64,000 bases of DNA from Cryptomeria japonica. Taxonomy: Eukaryota; Streptophyta; Pinopsida; Cupressales; Cupressaceae. Under the pieces are notes generated by a model. That model was not told where the DNA came from. It did not search any database and worked only from the letters and a program-made list of their open reading frames with translations. Where the stretch lies: contig NC_081415.1 in assembly GCF_030272615.1 (NCBI RefSeq), forward strand, positions 597,683,335-597,747,334, given 5' to 3'. Shown piece by piece: positions 34,650 to 46,081 of the stretch. The position numbers were made by a program, and so were the translations under genes. Every line of letters begins with the position of its first letter. Positions within the stretch are counted from its first letter, which is position 1.

Positions 34650-35836
34650 TGTATACACATAAAAATGGCTATGAGCAATTAAATAAATATTTTATATTTA
34701 TTTAATGTTTTTTCTTCTATTAAATAGTTAATTTGAAAAGATTAATTTATTTAATTCATTTTCGTGTCTTTCTATTAATTAATATTTTATTAATTAATTC
34801 ATCTATCATATTCTTCTAATTAACTAAATATCTAATATTTTATTATCCTTTTAACCAAGTTAATTAAATATCTAATATTTAATTATCTTCTCCAAACAAT
34901 TAAATATCTAATATTTAATAGTTATTCTCCTATCCTATAGTCTCAAATATTAAATAATTCCTAAATTATTTAATCGCTTTTCCAACTCACCTTCCATCTC
35001 CACTTCATCTTCCCTTTGCCAACTCATCAAACATGTGGCTAAGGAAATTAATATTTCTTAAATATTAATTCATCATTTATCTCCAACTTCCAAATTTAAT
35101 GAAAATTGTGTACGTACACACATTTCATAACCATCTTCTATATTCTCTCCAACACCCCCTACATCTTAGGAAGGACTTGAGTCCACTTGTCCTATCATGC
35201 CTAAATTTTCTCCAACCATCCCTAGATTCTCTCAGTCAACAACCCAGTCAAGGTGAGATGAGTGACACGTGTCTTCTCCTTCCCCCTTTCTCTCAACCTT
35301 CATCTTTGCTCACAACCATCCAAATATGTAGATCTGATCATGACCGTTGATCTAAGACACATCATTTGATCCTCTCAAGGTCTATAAAATCAAGAGCTTC
35401 AGTTGAGAGAGAGTTAGACTTCAAGAGACTTCAAGTGCATTTGCAAGCTAATCATATGCATCTGAGAGTTTTAATTTTGAAGCAAATAGTAATAGCATAA
35501 TCATATAGCAATTATCATACAACATAGTCATTTTAGCATAATCATGTAGTATTGCATATCATAGTATCAGTTAACTACCAGTTATCAGTCCATTCTTCAT
35601 ATGCCATCTTGGAAGCTATCAGTGCATTGTCTTAGAGCACACCATCTGCAACTAGGAACAGTGGAGTTAGGACACAATGAGACATAAGCCATGAAGGTAA
35701 TATTAGTATTTTATTTCATATGTACTTCATGTAGTTTCATTGGTTGAATTTGGATTTCCTATAGTATTTCTATTTGTATTTTGTGAAACTAACTTATTGC
35801 AGGTAGCATTTTGAGGATGAAATTCAAGTCGACACA
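34650..35836 (+). repeat. Element F 5' LTR
   Basis: This 1187-bp LTR starts TGTATACACA and ends GTCGACACA. Its first 330 bp are AT-rich with repeated AATTAAATATCTAATATTT words. A TATA box, TATAAAAT, is at 35383-35390. Confidence 0.93.
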
Positions 35837-35839
35837 TTT

Positions 35840-35858
35840 TGGCACTCACCGTGGGGCC
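35840..35858 (+). other. Element F primer binding site
   Basis: TGGCACTCACCGTGGGGCC begins three bases after the LTR. It resembles the TGGCGCC...GTGGGGC class of plant Gypsy primer sites. The tRNA was not identified. Confidence 0.75.
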
Positions 35859-35899
35859 CATGGACCTCACATATACCTTTAAAAATCTCGCAAAGAGTA

Positions 35900-36350
35900 A
35901 AATTAACGCATTTGTAATGCAGATTCACACATGTGTGAATTTTGACAGCGCTTTTGTTCCGCAGGTTAGCGCATTTGCACCATAGGTTAGAACATTTGCA
36001 TTCTAGGTTAGCGCATTTGCACCATAGGTTAGAACATTTGCATTCTAGGTTAGCGCATTTGCACCATAGGTTAGCGCATAAGAATTTTAAGTTAGCATTT
36101 TTGTCTTAAAGTCTGCGCATTTGCACCATAGGTTAGCGCATAAGCATTTTCGGTTAGCGCTTTTGTCTTAAAGTCTGCGCATTTGCATCACAAGTTCGCG
36201 CATTTGTGTCCTAGATTAGCGCATTTATCAAAGAAATCACGCTTTTGTATCCACAGAGCACCGCTTTTACAGTCTAGGTTAGCACTTTTGACCTACAGGT
36301 TAGCGCTTTTAAGCAAGAAGATAGTGCATATGTTAGATTAGCGCTTCTGT
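35900..36350 (+). repeat. GCGCATTTGCA leader repeats
   Basis: About twenty units such as TTAGCGCATTTGCA, GGTTAGCGCTTTTG and GTCTGCGCATTTGCA are spaced about 20-25 bases apart. Exact TTAGCGCATTTGCA copies are at 35966-35979 and 36008-36021. The same motif occurs in inverse orientation at 55262-56060. Confidence 0.88.
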
Positions 36351-36974
36351 TTACAAACTAACAAAAATTTCTTGCAGGTCTGAATGTCCAAGAAATCAGA
36401 TTTTTTAGACTACTAAAATGCATGTGCAGGATGATGATTAAGGCAAATTTTATGCATTTCCTCATCTAGTTAATTAAAGGCCTTACTTTGGGAAGTAACA
36501 TATCATATTTTGTTCATTTAGTCTAACTAGGAGGGCAAATTGACAGCTTGCAACTTGCATTTTTAGTATTTTCTCTAAAAATAGTTGCACATAGACTTTT
36601 AAAAAAAGAGGCTAAAATAATCACCATGCTTGTTGGAGCAACATCTCCAAATAGGACTTAGCCAAAAATTGCTTTGAAAGGATTAAAAGGAACACTTATA
36701 TTATGTATTTTGAAAGTGGTTGGTATATGCTCTCCCCTTAATTGGGTGACCAAAAAGCCAAACCCACTCTTTTATGCTTTCTTTACTTTCAAGCAATTAA
36801 ATCCTTTAGAGGGCTTGCCTTCCTGAGCTGCCTTGAGGGGGCTAGTGAGAGGGGAACGACCTAAAGTGGAAATGGGCTAATAACTAGTCCTTCCAATCCA
36901 CTATAAATAAATCGTGTTTGTGACGAAAGTCCCAAACAACATGTGCTGATAAGTTCATACCGACACTATGTTTC
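36351..36974 (+). other. Element F leader before element G
   Basis: No ORF. The stretch near 36810-36890, with TGCCTTGAGGGGGCTAG and GAGAGGGGAACGACC, looks like conserved Gypsy leader. The sequence continues at 41973. Confidence 0.5.
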
Positions 36975-37435
36975 TATTGAAATGTGGCGACTAATCAGAA
37001 AAGTAATGTACACTCAGCACGTATCCTTGTCAGGGTTTGGAGCCGAGCCGGGCCCTAGGCAGGGGTTCGGGGGTAGCAGCCCTTGAGAAAAGTGGGGGTT
37101 TAGGGGCGGGAGCCCTCGAGAAAAATTTTTTTGGGTATTTTTTTGATGAAAACCGACATTTTAATAAAACCCTAAAAAGGCCGACTTTGTTTTTGCCCTA
37201 AAAATGCATGTTATAAGCGGCTGGGATGCTTAAGAAATTGTAAGGTTGATGTACTATTTTTACTAGATAATAAGAAAGATTGGACGACTGTGTATAGTGG
37301 ATGTAACCCATTCTGGGTGAACCACGTTAAATCTTTGTGTTATCTGTGTCATGTTTTATTTCTTTATCTTTTGTATTTAAATCTGTATATAATTGTTAGT
37401 TCATATTTGCTTTGGATCTGCTTGAAACCCTAACA
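36975..37435 (+). repeat. Element G 5' LTR
   Basis: It starts TATTGAAATG, the second base changed from G to A relative to the 3' copy. It contains a GC-rich segment with CAGGGGTTCGGGGG near 37060 and ends CCCTAACA. Confidence 0.93.
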
Positions 37436-37437
37436 AT

Positions 37438-37449
37438 TGGTATCAGAGC
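37438..37449 (+). other. Element G primer binding site
   Basis: TGGTATCAGAGC, complementary to initiator tRNA-Met, lies two bases after the LTR. Confidence 0.93.
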
Positions 37450-37495
37450 GAGGTTTTCTGTAAATTGGCAGGACTTTCAGATTTGAGTGGGAGCA

Positions 37496-38300
37496 ATGGA
37501 GGACTCCAAATTCAAGGTCGAAAAGTTTAATGACTAGAATTATCAGTTATGGAAAATGCAGATGGAGGATTACCTGTATCAAAAGGATTTGTGGCGGCCA
37601 TTAGAAGGAAAGGCAAAGAAAGAAACCACAATGTCAAATGAAGAATGGGACATTTTAGATAGAAAGGCACTGGGATCCATTCGATTGTGCCTTGCACCGT
37701 CTGTAGCTTTCAATATAATAGAAGCAAAAATGGTTGTAGATTTGATGGCGACATTGGCTAAGCTGTATGAGAAACCCTCGGCTTCGAATAAGGTATTTCT
37801 TATGAAGCGTTTATTTAATTTGAAAATGAGTGAGGAAGGATCTGTAGCAGAGCACTTAAATGAATTTAATACAATTACCAGTCAATTGTCTTCGGTAAAA
37901 ATTACCTTTGCAAAAGAGGTTAGGGCTCTTTTGATTTTATGTTCTTTGCCAGAAAGCTAGAATAGCTTGGTTATGGCTGTAAGTAACTTTGTCTCTGGTA
38001 AAAATACTTTGGTATTTGATGATATTGTTGGTGTTATCCTAAGTGAGAAAATGTGAAGGAAAAGCACAGGTGAGACTCCAACATCATCGGGTAGTGTTTT
38101 GAATGTGGAGAATAGAGGAAGATCAAAGGAAAGAGGGAAAGACCCTTGGAATGAGAAGTCATGAGGGAATTCAAAGAAAGGACACCTCTCAATCTAGAGG
38201 AAAGAAAGATTGTTGGTACTGCTGAAAGCCTGGTCATCTAAAGAAAGACTGTTGGTCTCGGAAAAACAAAGAAGGAGACAAAAATGAAAATGATAATAAG
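37496..38300 (+). pseudogene. Element G gag
   Basis: The start MEDSKFKVEKF at 37496 is followed by a TAG in place of Gln or similar, then NYQLWKMQMEDYL and a 134-codon open stretch of Copia gag (37556-37960). A CCHC knuckle reading WYC.KPGHLKKDCW lies at about 38211-38256 with a TGA at one position. Stops also lie at 37958 and 38054. Confidence 0.85.
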
Positions 38301-41300
38301 GAAGCTAGTATTGCAAGTAATACTTTACAAGATGCTTTAATCTTATGTTTAGATAATGTTAATGATTCCTGGGTAATAGATTCTGGGGCTTCATTTCATG
38401 CTACACCCCATAGAAAATATTTTTTAGATTATGTTCAAGGTGATTTTGGACAGGTATATTTGGGTGATGATGAGCCCTATCAAATTGTTGGAAAAGGAAA
38501 GATAAAGATCAAGTTGCAGAATGGTAATGACTGGTTTCTGCAGGAGGTAAGACATGTTCCTAACTTAAGAAGAAATTTAATTTCTGCAGGGCAACTAGGT
38601 AGTGAAGGTTGCATAGTTACCTTCTTAGACAGTATCTAGAAGGTCAGTAAAGGATCATTAGTAGTAGCTAAAGGTGCGAAGGTAGGCACATTATATCTGT
38701 GTACTGGTAACACTTACTCTACCTTAGCTGCTACAGATAAAGTTACTGCAGGGGCAACAACAATAGATGTTGCAAGAATGGATTCGATAATGTGGCACCA
38801 TAGGCTTGGGCACATGAGTGAGAAAGGGATGAAAATCCCTCACTCCAAAAATCTATTGCCAGGACTAAAGAAGATTGATTTAGAGTTCTGTGAAAACTGT
38901 GTTTATGGCAAATAGAAAAGAGTCATATTTCTCAAGGTTGGGAAAGAGAAGAAGAGTGAGAAGTTAGAGCTTGTGCATTCAGGTGTATGGAGACCAGCTC
39001 AAGTATCATCTCTTGGTGGCTCTTGTTATTATGTTATTTTTATTGATGACTCAACCAGAAAAACATGGGTATATTTTCTAAAACAAAAATCAGATGTTTT
39101 TGAAACTTTTAAGAAATGGAAAGCTTTGGTTGAGAATGAGATAGGAAAAAGGTTGAAGTGTCTCAGATCGGATAATGGAGGTGAGTATTGCAGTAAGGCA
39201 TTTGAAGATTACTACTCCTTAAATGGGATTAGAAAGCAGAAGACAGTTCCAGGAACTCCACAGGAAAATGGTGTGTCAGAGAGAATGAATAGGACTATCA
39301 TGGAATGCGCGAGGAGCATGAGATTGCATGCTGGATTGCCTTTACATTTTTGGGCAGATGACGTACATACTAGTGTATATTTGATAAATAGAGGACCTTC
39401 AAACCCTTTGGATGGTGTTATTCTAGAGGAGGCATGGATTGGTAAAAAGGTAAATTATTCTTTTCTGAAAACCTTTTGTTGTGAAGGTTTTGTCCATGTT
39501 GATAAAGAAAACAGAACCAAGCTTGATGCTAAATCTCAGAAATGTACCTTCATTGGATATGGGATAGATGAATATGACTATCGGTTATGGGATTTTGAAA
39601 ATAAGAAAATAACTAGAAGTAGAGATGTTATATTCAATGAGAAGGTTAAGTATAAAGAACAGATGCAAGAAAAGAAGCATGAACAGGACAAGCAAGAATA
39701 TGTGGTGTTGGATGAGATTCTTGAAAATGAAATGTCACAAGTACCTGATGCTCAGCAACAACAGAATGTCCCACAAACTCCTGCAAGTGTTAGACGTTCT
39801 ACGAGGTCAAGTAGACCCCCTGAAAGATTTTCTTCTGCTTTGTATTCTATTTTATTAACGGATTCTGGTGAACCAGAAGAATATGAAGAAGCAATGCAGG
39901 TAGATGCCAAATAACAGTGGGAGCTAGGCATGAAAGAGGAGATGGACTCCTTGATGAAAAATAAGACTCGGGACTTAGTCCCTTTACCTGCAGAAAAAAG
40001 AGCCTTGCCTAACAAATGGGTTTATCGGCTAAAGGAGAGGAAGGAGGTCAGAAAAGATATAAGGCTAGACTTGTGGTAAAAGGTTTTGCATAGAAAAAGG
40101 GTATAGATTATGATGAAATATTTTCTCTAGTTGTAAAAATTACTTCAATTAGAACTGTACTTAGTCTTGTGGCTGCAGATGATTTACATCTTGAACAATT
40201 AGATGTCAAAACAGGTTTTCTCCATGGAGATTTGGAGGAGGAAATTTACATGTTGCAACCACAGGGATATGAGGTCAAAGGTAAGGAGAACTTGGTGTGC
40301 AAGTTAAAGAAAAGTTCGTATGGCCTAAAGCAAGCACCCCGACAATGGTATTTAAAATTTGATAGTTTCATGGTTGAACACGGTTATCATAGATGTCATT
40401 CTGATCATTGTGTATATTTTAAGAGATTTGATAATGGCAGTTATATTATCCTGTTACTTTATGTTGATGACATGCTTGTTGCTGGGTCTAACATGCAACA
40501 TATAAATGATCTTAAACAAAAATTAGCCAGGTCATTTTCTATGAAGGATTTGGGTGCAACTAAGCAAATTCTCGGTATGAGGATTACACGGGATAGGAAA
40601 AATAGAACCTTGAATTTGTTCCAAAGTGAGTATATAAAGAAGGTGTTGAAAAGATTTAACATGCAGGATGCAAAAGCAGTTAGTACACCTTTGGCTAGTC
40701 ATTTCAAATTGACTAAGGAGATGTGCCCCAGGGCACAGGAAGAGGTTAATAAAATGTCTAACATCCCGTATTCATTAGCTATTGGTAGTCTGATGTATGC
40801 AATGGTATGCACAAGGCCAGATATTGCACATGCAGTGGGAGTTGTGAGCAGGTTTATGAGTAATCCGGGTATGGAACATTGGAATGCTATGAAATGGATT
40901 CTTTGGTATTTGAAAGGAACTACTACGAAGGCATTATGTTTCAAAGGATCTAATGCTACTCTGAGTGGATTTGTTGACTCTGATTTGGCAGGTGATATTG
41001 ATTCATGGAGGAGTACTACAGGGTATGTTTTTACTATAGGGGGAACTGTAGTCAGTTGGATTTCTAGGCTGCAAAAGGTTGTTGCACTTTCAACCACTGA
41101 AGCTGAGTATGTTGCTGCTACAGAAGCCAGCAAGGAAATGATTTGGTTACAATTTTTTCTAGAGGAATTGGGTCAGACACAGGAGGATTGCCCATTGTAT
41201 ACTGATAGCCAGAGTGTCATTCATCTTGCGAAGAACTTTGCTTTTCATTCAAGGACAAAGCACATTCAGCTCAGGTACCACTTCATCCGGACTGTTTTGG

Positions 41301-41377
41301 AGGAGGGTCAGTTACGGCTTGAGAAGATTCACACGAGTGAGAATCCTACCGATATGTTCACGAAGGCAGTTCCATAA
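38301..41377 (+). pseudogene. Element G pol (protease, integrase, RT, RNase H)
   Basis: The protease has WVIDSGASFHATP near 38370. The integrase has HHRLGHMSEKGM (38799) and core residues in IDDSTRKTW, RSDNGGEY and QENGVSERMNRT, ending near 39914. RT/RNase H (39915-41377) has LKQAPRQWYLKF, the YVDD site, TEAEYVAATEA and MFTKAVP at the end. Stops lie near 38637 (Trp expected), 38914 (Gln expected), 39912 and 40091 (Gln expected), with a frameshift near 40050. The final 402 codons are open. Confidence 0.93.
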
Positions 41378-41519
41378 GAGAAGCTGATTTCTTCATTAGT
41401 TTCTATTGGTCTTCTTGATTGATAATTGTGGAATTTATACCAGTCGAGTCCCAGTGTTTTATCCAACGGATGTTGCATGTACAGTGGTGTCGTGTAGTAT
41501 CAGTCTCCAAGTGGGAGAT

Positions 41520-41967
41520 TGTTGAAATGTGGCAACTGATCAGAAAAGTATTGTACACTTAGCACGTATTCTTGTCGAGGTCCAGGGACGGGCCGGGCCC
41601 CGGGCAGGGGTTCGGGGGTGGCAGCCCCCGAGAAAAGCGAGGGTTTGGGGGCGGGAGCCCTCGAGAAATTTTTTTTGATGAAAACCGGCATTGTAATAAA
41701 ACCCTAAAATGGCCGAATTTGTTTTTGCCCTAAAAATGCATGTTATAAGCAGTTGGGGTGCTTAAGGCATTGTAAGGTTGATGTGCTATTTTTGTTGGAT
41801 AATAAAAAAGATTGGACGACTGTGTATGGTGGACATAGCCCATTCTGGGTGAACCACGTTCAATCTCTGTGTTATTTGTGTCTTGTTTTATTTCTTTATC
41901 TTTTGTATTTAAATCTGCATATAATTGTTAGTTCATATTTGCTTCAGATCTACTTGAAACCCTAACA
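41520..41967 (+). repeat. Element G 3' LTR
   Basis: TGTTGAAATG...CCCTAACA, preceded by the purine tract AGTGGGAGAT and followed by GTTTC. Confidence 0.95.
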
Positions 41968-43261
41968 GTTTCCCCATAAACCCTATGGAGCGTAACCTCT
42001 ATAGGCTGGGAACCTTTTGTATTTATAGAGCTGAAAGTACCGCATGTATGGCCACGTGACCAGAAGCCTTTACTAAAAACCACATGTACTAGTTGCCAAA
42101 ATCCTTCTAGTTGTTGGTGCAGGAGGTCGGACCTCTGAAGCAGCTCACATACATATGGTTCTTAGTAGAGATATAAAGTTTGCCATGAGGAGTTTTCATG
42201 GAAACTGGTGTTTGGCTGCCCTGAAGAAGTGAGTGCTGAGGGTGGAGCCAGTGGGGTCAAGCATCTAAATATCCACTTTGAATAGCGTAGCCTTGGGGGA
42301 ATCCCCATGTGAGATTCAACAACTATTATCTCAGTCTGCCATAGGATTTGTACTTGCTTGTGCATTTTTTTAATTAAACATTGTGTCTTCTATGTCTGTA
42401 ACATGTTCCAAATGGTCAAAAATTGAAAAAAATTATCATCTACAAGTGAGCAAAAATCCAACAAATTGATGAAAAAGTTTGATCAAAAGAGTAATACAAA
42501 AGCTTTCCAATACTTGAAACACCAGATCAAAACCAGAGTGTCAAAACATCAGTATCAAAATAATTCTCGAAGTAGGTTTGTCTCTAAACCATCACGTATT
42601 TTTCAAACTAGCTCAACAACTAGGTCACTAATCCAACAGGTTATTCCCAAGAGGTTTCTATAAACATCAACATTCAACAAGCTATTGATTCAAACATCTT
42701 AAGTGCAAAAAAAAAATCAACATCATTATTAAGTTTCTCATCAGGATAATCAAATCCTCTATCACGAAGCTTGATCAATCTATACTAGGTTCATAATCTT
42801 GGATATATCTTTCCTATTTTGAACCTGGGCTATATCAATACCAGAATTGCATCAACATTGGAATCAAACAAACTTGTAAATTGTCAAATGCTTACGTGAC
42901 TTTTAAGTATCATCTTAAGAAAAGAAAACCCAGTTATAAAGCTACTCAGAAAAGGATAAGATTCTTGTATATCAATCGCAAGATCTTATTGAAACATAGG
43001 ACATTCCTACATCATTTTCGTCACTACTTACGTGGTTGTGGTACATAATTTGATGGTGAAATTTTGCAAAGACATGCTTTTCAACAAAGAGACGCTTTAT
43101 CCAAACGAACAAACAATAGTGGTAAAATCAACAAGGCATAGATCTTCCTAAACTAATAATCATCGATTGACTTTGTCCTTTGGTAATTTCAATAACTCTA
43201 AAATAATCACATGTTAGTTTGGACTAGAGCCCAACACGAACAACTTAGAAAACAACAATAA
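41968..43261 (+). other. Element F leader between G and gag
   Basis: No supported ORF for 1.3 kb. Together with 35837-36974 the F leader is about 2.4 kb, long even for Tat elements. Splicing of the leader is known in some Ogre elements and could apply here, but no intron was proven. Confidence 0.5.
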
Positions 43262-45112
43262 ATGGAGAAAGAAGATAATCCTATATTCCAAAATTTTGGA
43301 TTTACTGTTGTTGATGAAGAAGTAGTCAATAGAACCATTAGAGACCTTGAGCAAGATTTCAAATTTGATAGGCTAATGGAAAAATTGTTGGCAAAGCAAA
43401 AAGAAAAATATCTCTTGATGTTGGCAAAATTTGGAGCTAAACTACCACAAGACTTTAACATAAAAAGCCTGAAACAAGATGCAGAGGCATGTAACACCCA
43501 AAACACAGATGAGTCAAATAACAAATATGGGAACAAATAAAGAAATGAAGAAACAAGGAAATAAAGGGATGACAAAAGAAAAGAGCATAGTGATAAGAGA
43601 ACTTGCGAAGAAACAAGGATAAACTATGTGGATAATGTATTGTCAAACCTTACTCAACAAATACAAACTATACAACAATAGATACAAGACATGCAAAATG
43701 GGACAAGCTCCAAGAAGTATTCATTAGAAGATATATGCCCATATCCTTTTGATAAAAATCTGAATATGATACCATTTCTGCAACATTGCGAGATTCCTAA
43801 ATATGACAAATAAGATGGAAAATCGGATCCTAAAGAACACATTAGGGATTTTTGTACTATGAGCATGGAATTTGCTCATGATGAAACTTACCTTATGCGT
43901 CTTTTTCCTAGGAATCTAAATGGACAATCAATGGAGTGGTTTTCAAGACTACCATCCAGAATCAAATATTTTGAAGAACTTGTGAATAGATTTATTTCAC
44001 AATACTCCTACAATATAAGGAATGAAATAACAATGTTGGATCTCTGCAATGTTAAACAAAATAATGGTGAATCATTTATGATCTTCTTGCAACGATGGAA
44101 ATGCATGTTTAATAGGTATCCCCAAGATGTACCTAATCAAGAAAAAATGGACATATTCATTGATAATCTTATCAGTGAAATGAGTTATCGACTAAGGATA
44201 CAATGTCCTCTCTCTTTTGCCAAAAAGATCGAGAATGGTCTGAAAATAGAGAACGCAATAGTAAAGAAACGAGAGCTAAAACTTTACAACAATAACAACA
44301 ACCACAACAACAACAACAATGACAAACCCAAGTTCTGGTCAAAGAATAGGAATGTTAGCAATGAAGAGAATGACAATAATAGTACTGCAAAACAACAACA
44401 ACCAATTTTTAATCTATCAAGTCAAATCCCAAGAAATAACAATCCAGAAAACAATAAAGCCAAGTCTTTTTTCTCCAATCCTTAGAGGAAATTCACAAAC
44501 ATTGGAGAACCTTTAGAATCAGCTCTAAAAACTCTGCTTGCCAACAAATTGATTGTTTTACCAGAAGCAAGAAGTTATGAACCACCGATCAAGCCCAATT
44601 GGTGGAATGACAATCATTTTTGCAATTATCATTGGAATAAAGGACACCTAACAAATGATTGTCAGAGATTGAAACTCCTTATCCAAGATCTAATCGATAA
44701 TGGAACCATCACAGTGGATAGCCATAAGACAAACAAATCACACTTGGCTTTCAAAACCTCGCTTCCGAATTATGACAAAGGTGAATCATCCCAATTAAAA
44801 GATGACAAAGGAAAAGCCAAAGTAAATTACACTTATACATATGATGATGTGGTAAATGTGATCATTGTTAAAGATAATTCATCTTCAGAACCAATCAATG
44901 TTATCATGAGAAGCAAAGAAAAAGTTATCTTTCCAGGTATAGAAAAAAACCCAACATCCACTTCACAACAGTACAATTTAGTAGAGCAATTACAAAGAAT
45001 ACCTGCTCAAATATCAATTCTGGAACTTCTCAAGGTTTCACCTATACATAAGGAAATTTTGGAGAAAGCTTTAGTGGAAATAACAGTTTCAAAAGACTTG
45101 GATGTAGATTAG
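43262..45112 (+). pseudogene. Element F gag
   Basis: Three open blocks: 43262-43540 (acidic, helical), 43859-44485 and 44549-45112. The middle block has the Gypsy gag signature FPRNLNGQSMEWFSRLP and RFISQYSYN, followed by an Asn-rich low-complexity run (44283-44330). The last block has a knuckle-like CNYHWNKGHLTNDC, with His in place of the second Cys. Stops at about 43538, 43811 and 44483 break the frame. It is expected to form the particle. Confidence 0.85.
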
Positions 45113-45121
45113 TTCCAAAAT

Positions 45122-45484
45122 GTGGTAGGACACCTTGTAGCTCCTCTTTGCTTATCATTTTTAAAAAATGACGACGCATCCTTACAACATCCTCACAATG
45201 CTCCCTTACATGTTGAAGTCTCCATTAATAAAACTCGCGTCAAATGTGTACTCATAGATGGAGGAGTCGACTTAAACATTTGTGCATTAAGTTTGATAAA
45301 AGCTTTGGGATATTCAAAAAATACAGTAGACCCGAAAAAGAAAATAACCATCAAGGCTTATGATGAAGCAAAACATTCTTCTAAAGGAACTATTGTACTA
45401 CCAATAAGAATAGGACCTGTGGAAAGGGATACATTGTGTCAGGTTTTAGATTTGAACCTCTCTTACAACATTCTTCTAGGATGA
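45122..45484 (+). pseudogene. Element F aspartic protease domain
   Basis: Retropepsin fold: LHVEVSINKTRVKCVLIDGG at the catalytic loop and DLNLSYNILLG at the end. The catalytic triad is Asp-Gly-Gly, not the common Asp-Ser/Thr-Gly. A TGA (probably from CGA) ends the frame at 45484, and the normal continuation [20 protein letters not shown] follows in frame. Confidence 0.85.
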
Positions 45485-46081
45485 CCCTAGATTCACAAGA
45501 TGCAAGCAGTTCCTTCTACATATCATCAATGTGTGAAATTTCCTCATGAAGGAAAAGAGATCACTATAATTGCAAATTCTAGTCAATATTGCAATAATTT
45601 GAAGCCAACACAAGATACAAGAGTTCCACATAACAGAGAATCAATATATCCTACCAAAGAAATTCAAGCAAAGTTATGGGAAACTTTTGAAGAAAATCTC
45701 AAGTTAAATGATGAAGGAATGGGAAAGTATTCTTTGAATATTTTTCCACTTTCCTCTAAGTCATATGGAAAGCTTACAGATATTCAATCAAAGACATCAG
45801 AAAAATCAAAACCTATGTTTAAAGGAACATTTGTTAGTGCTGGAAGTCTTGAAGAGGAAAATGAAGACAAAGACATTCTTGGTTGGTTGTACAAGGATGA
45901 AGATAAAACTATAGCAATAGTAGCAGAAGTAAATATTCCCATAAAACAATATGGCAAACGATATGAAATCATGCAAAAAATGGGATATAAAGGAAAAGGA
46001 CCAATTGGTAAGCAACATCAAGGTATTTCAGAACCTATTTGTCTGCACTCACAATCTATAGAAGATAAATCCAGGCTGTGA
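45485..46081 (+). pseudogene. Element F G-patch segment after protease
   Basis: In frame after the protease stop, the sequence reads a linker and then MQKMGYKGKGPIGKQHQGIS near 45970, a G-patch-like glycine motif. G-patch after protease is known in some plant Gypsy polyproteins and in some retroviruses, where it binds nucleic acid or reverse transcriptase. It ends with TGA at 46081. Confidence 0.7.

Larger units (their letters stand above)
36975..41967 (+). mobile_element. Element G: Copia retrotransposon inside F
   Basis: Flanking duplications GTTTC lie at 36970-36974 and 41968-41972. LTRs are 461 and 448 bp with TGTTGAAATG (TATTGA in the 5' copy) and CCCTAACA ends. The primer site is tRNA-Met type, then gag, pol and a purine tract. 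The length of 4993 bp is a compact Copia. LTRs differ at many positions, so it is not recent. Confidence 0.95.

Noticed and set aside
35099-35350. 83-codon ORF also present at 57061-57306
   Set aside because: Both copies lie in the LTRs of element F, so the similarity comes from LTR identity. There is no coding evidence.
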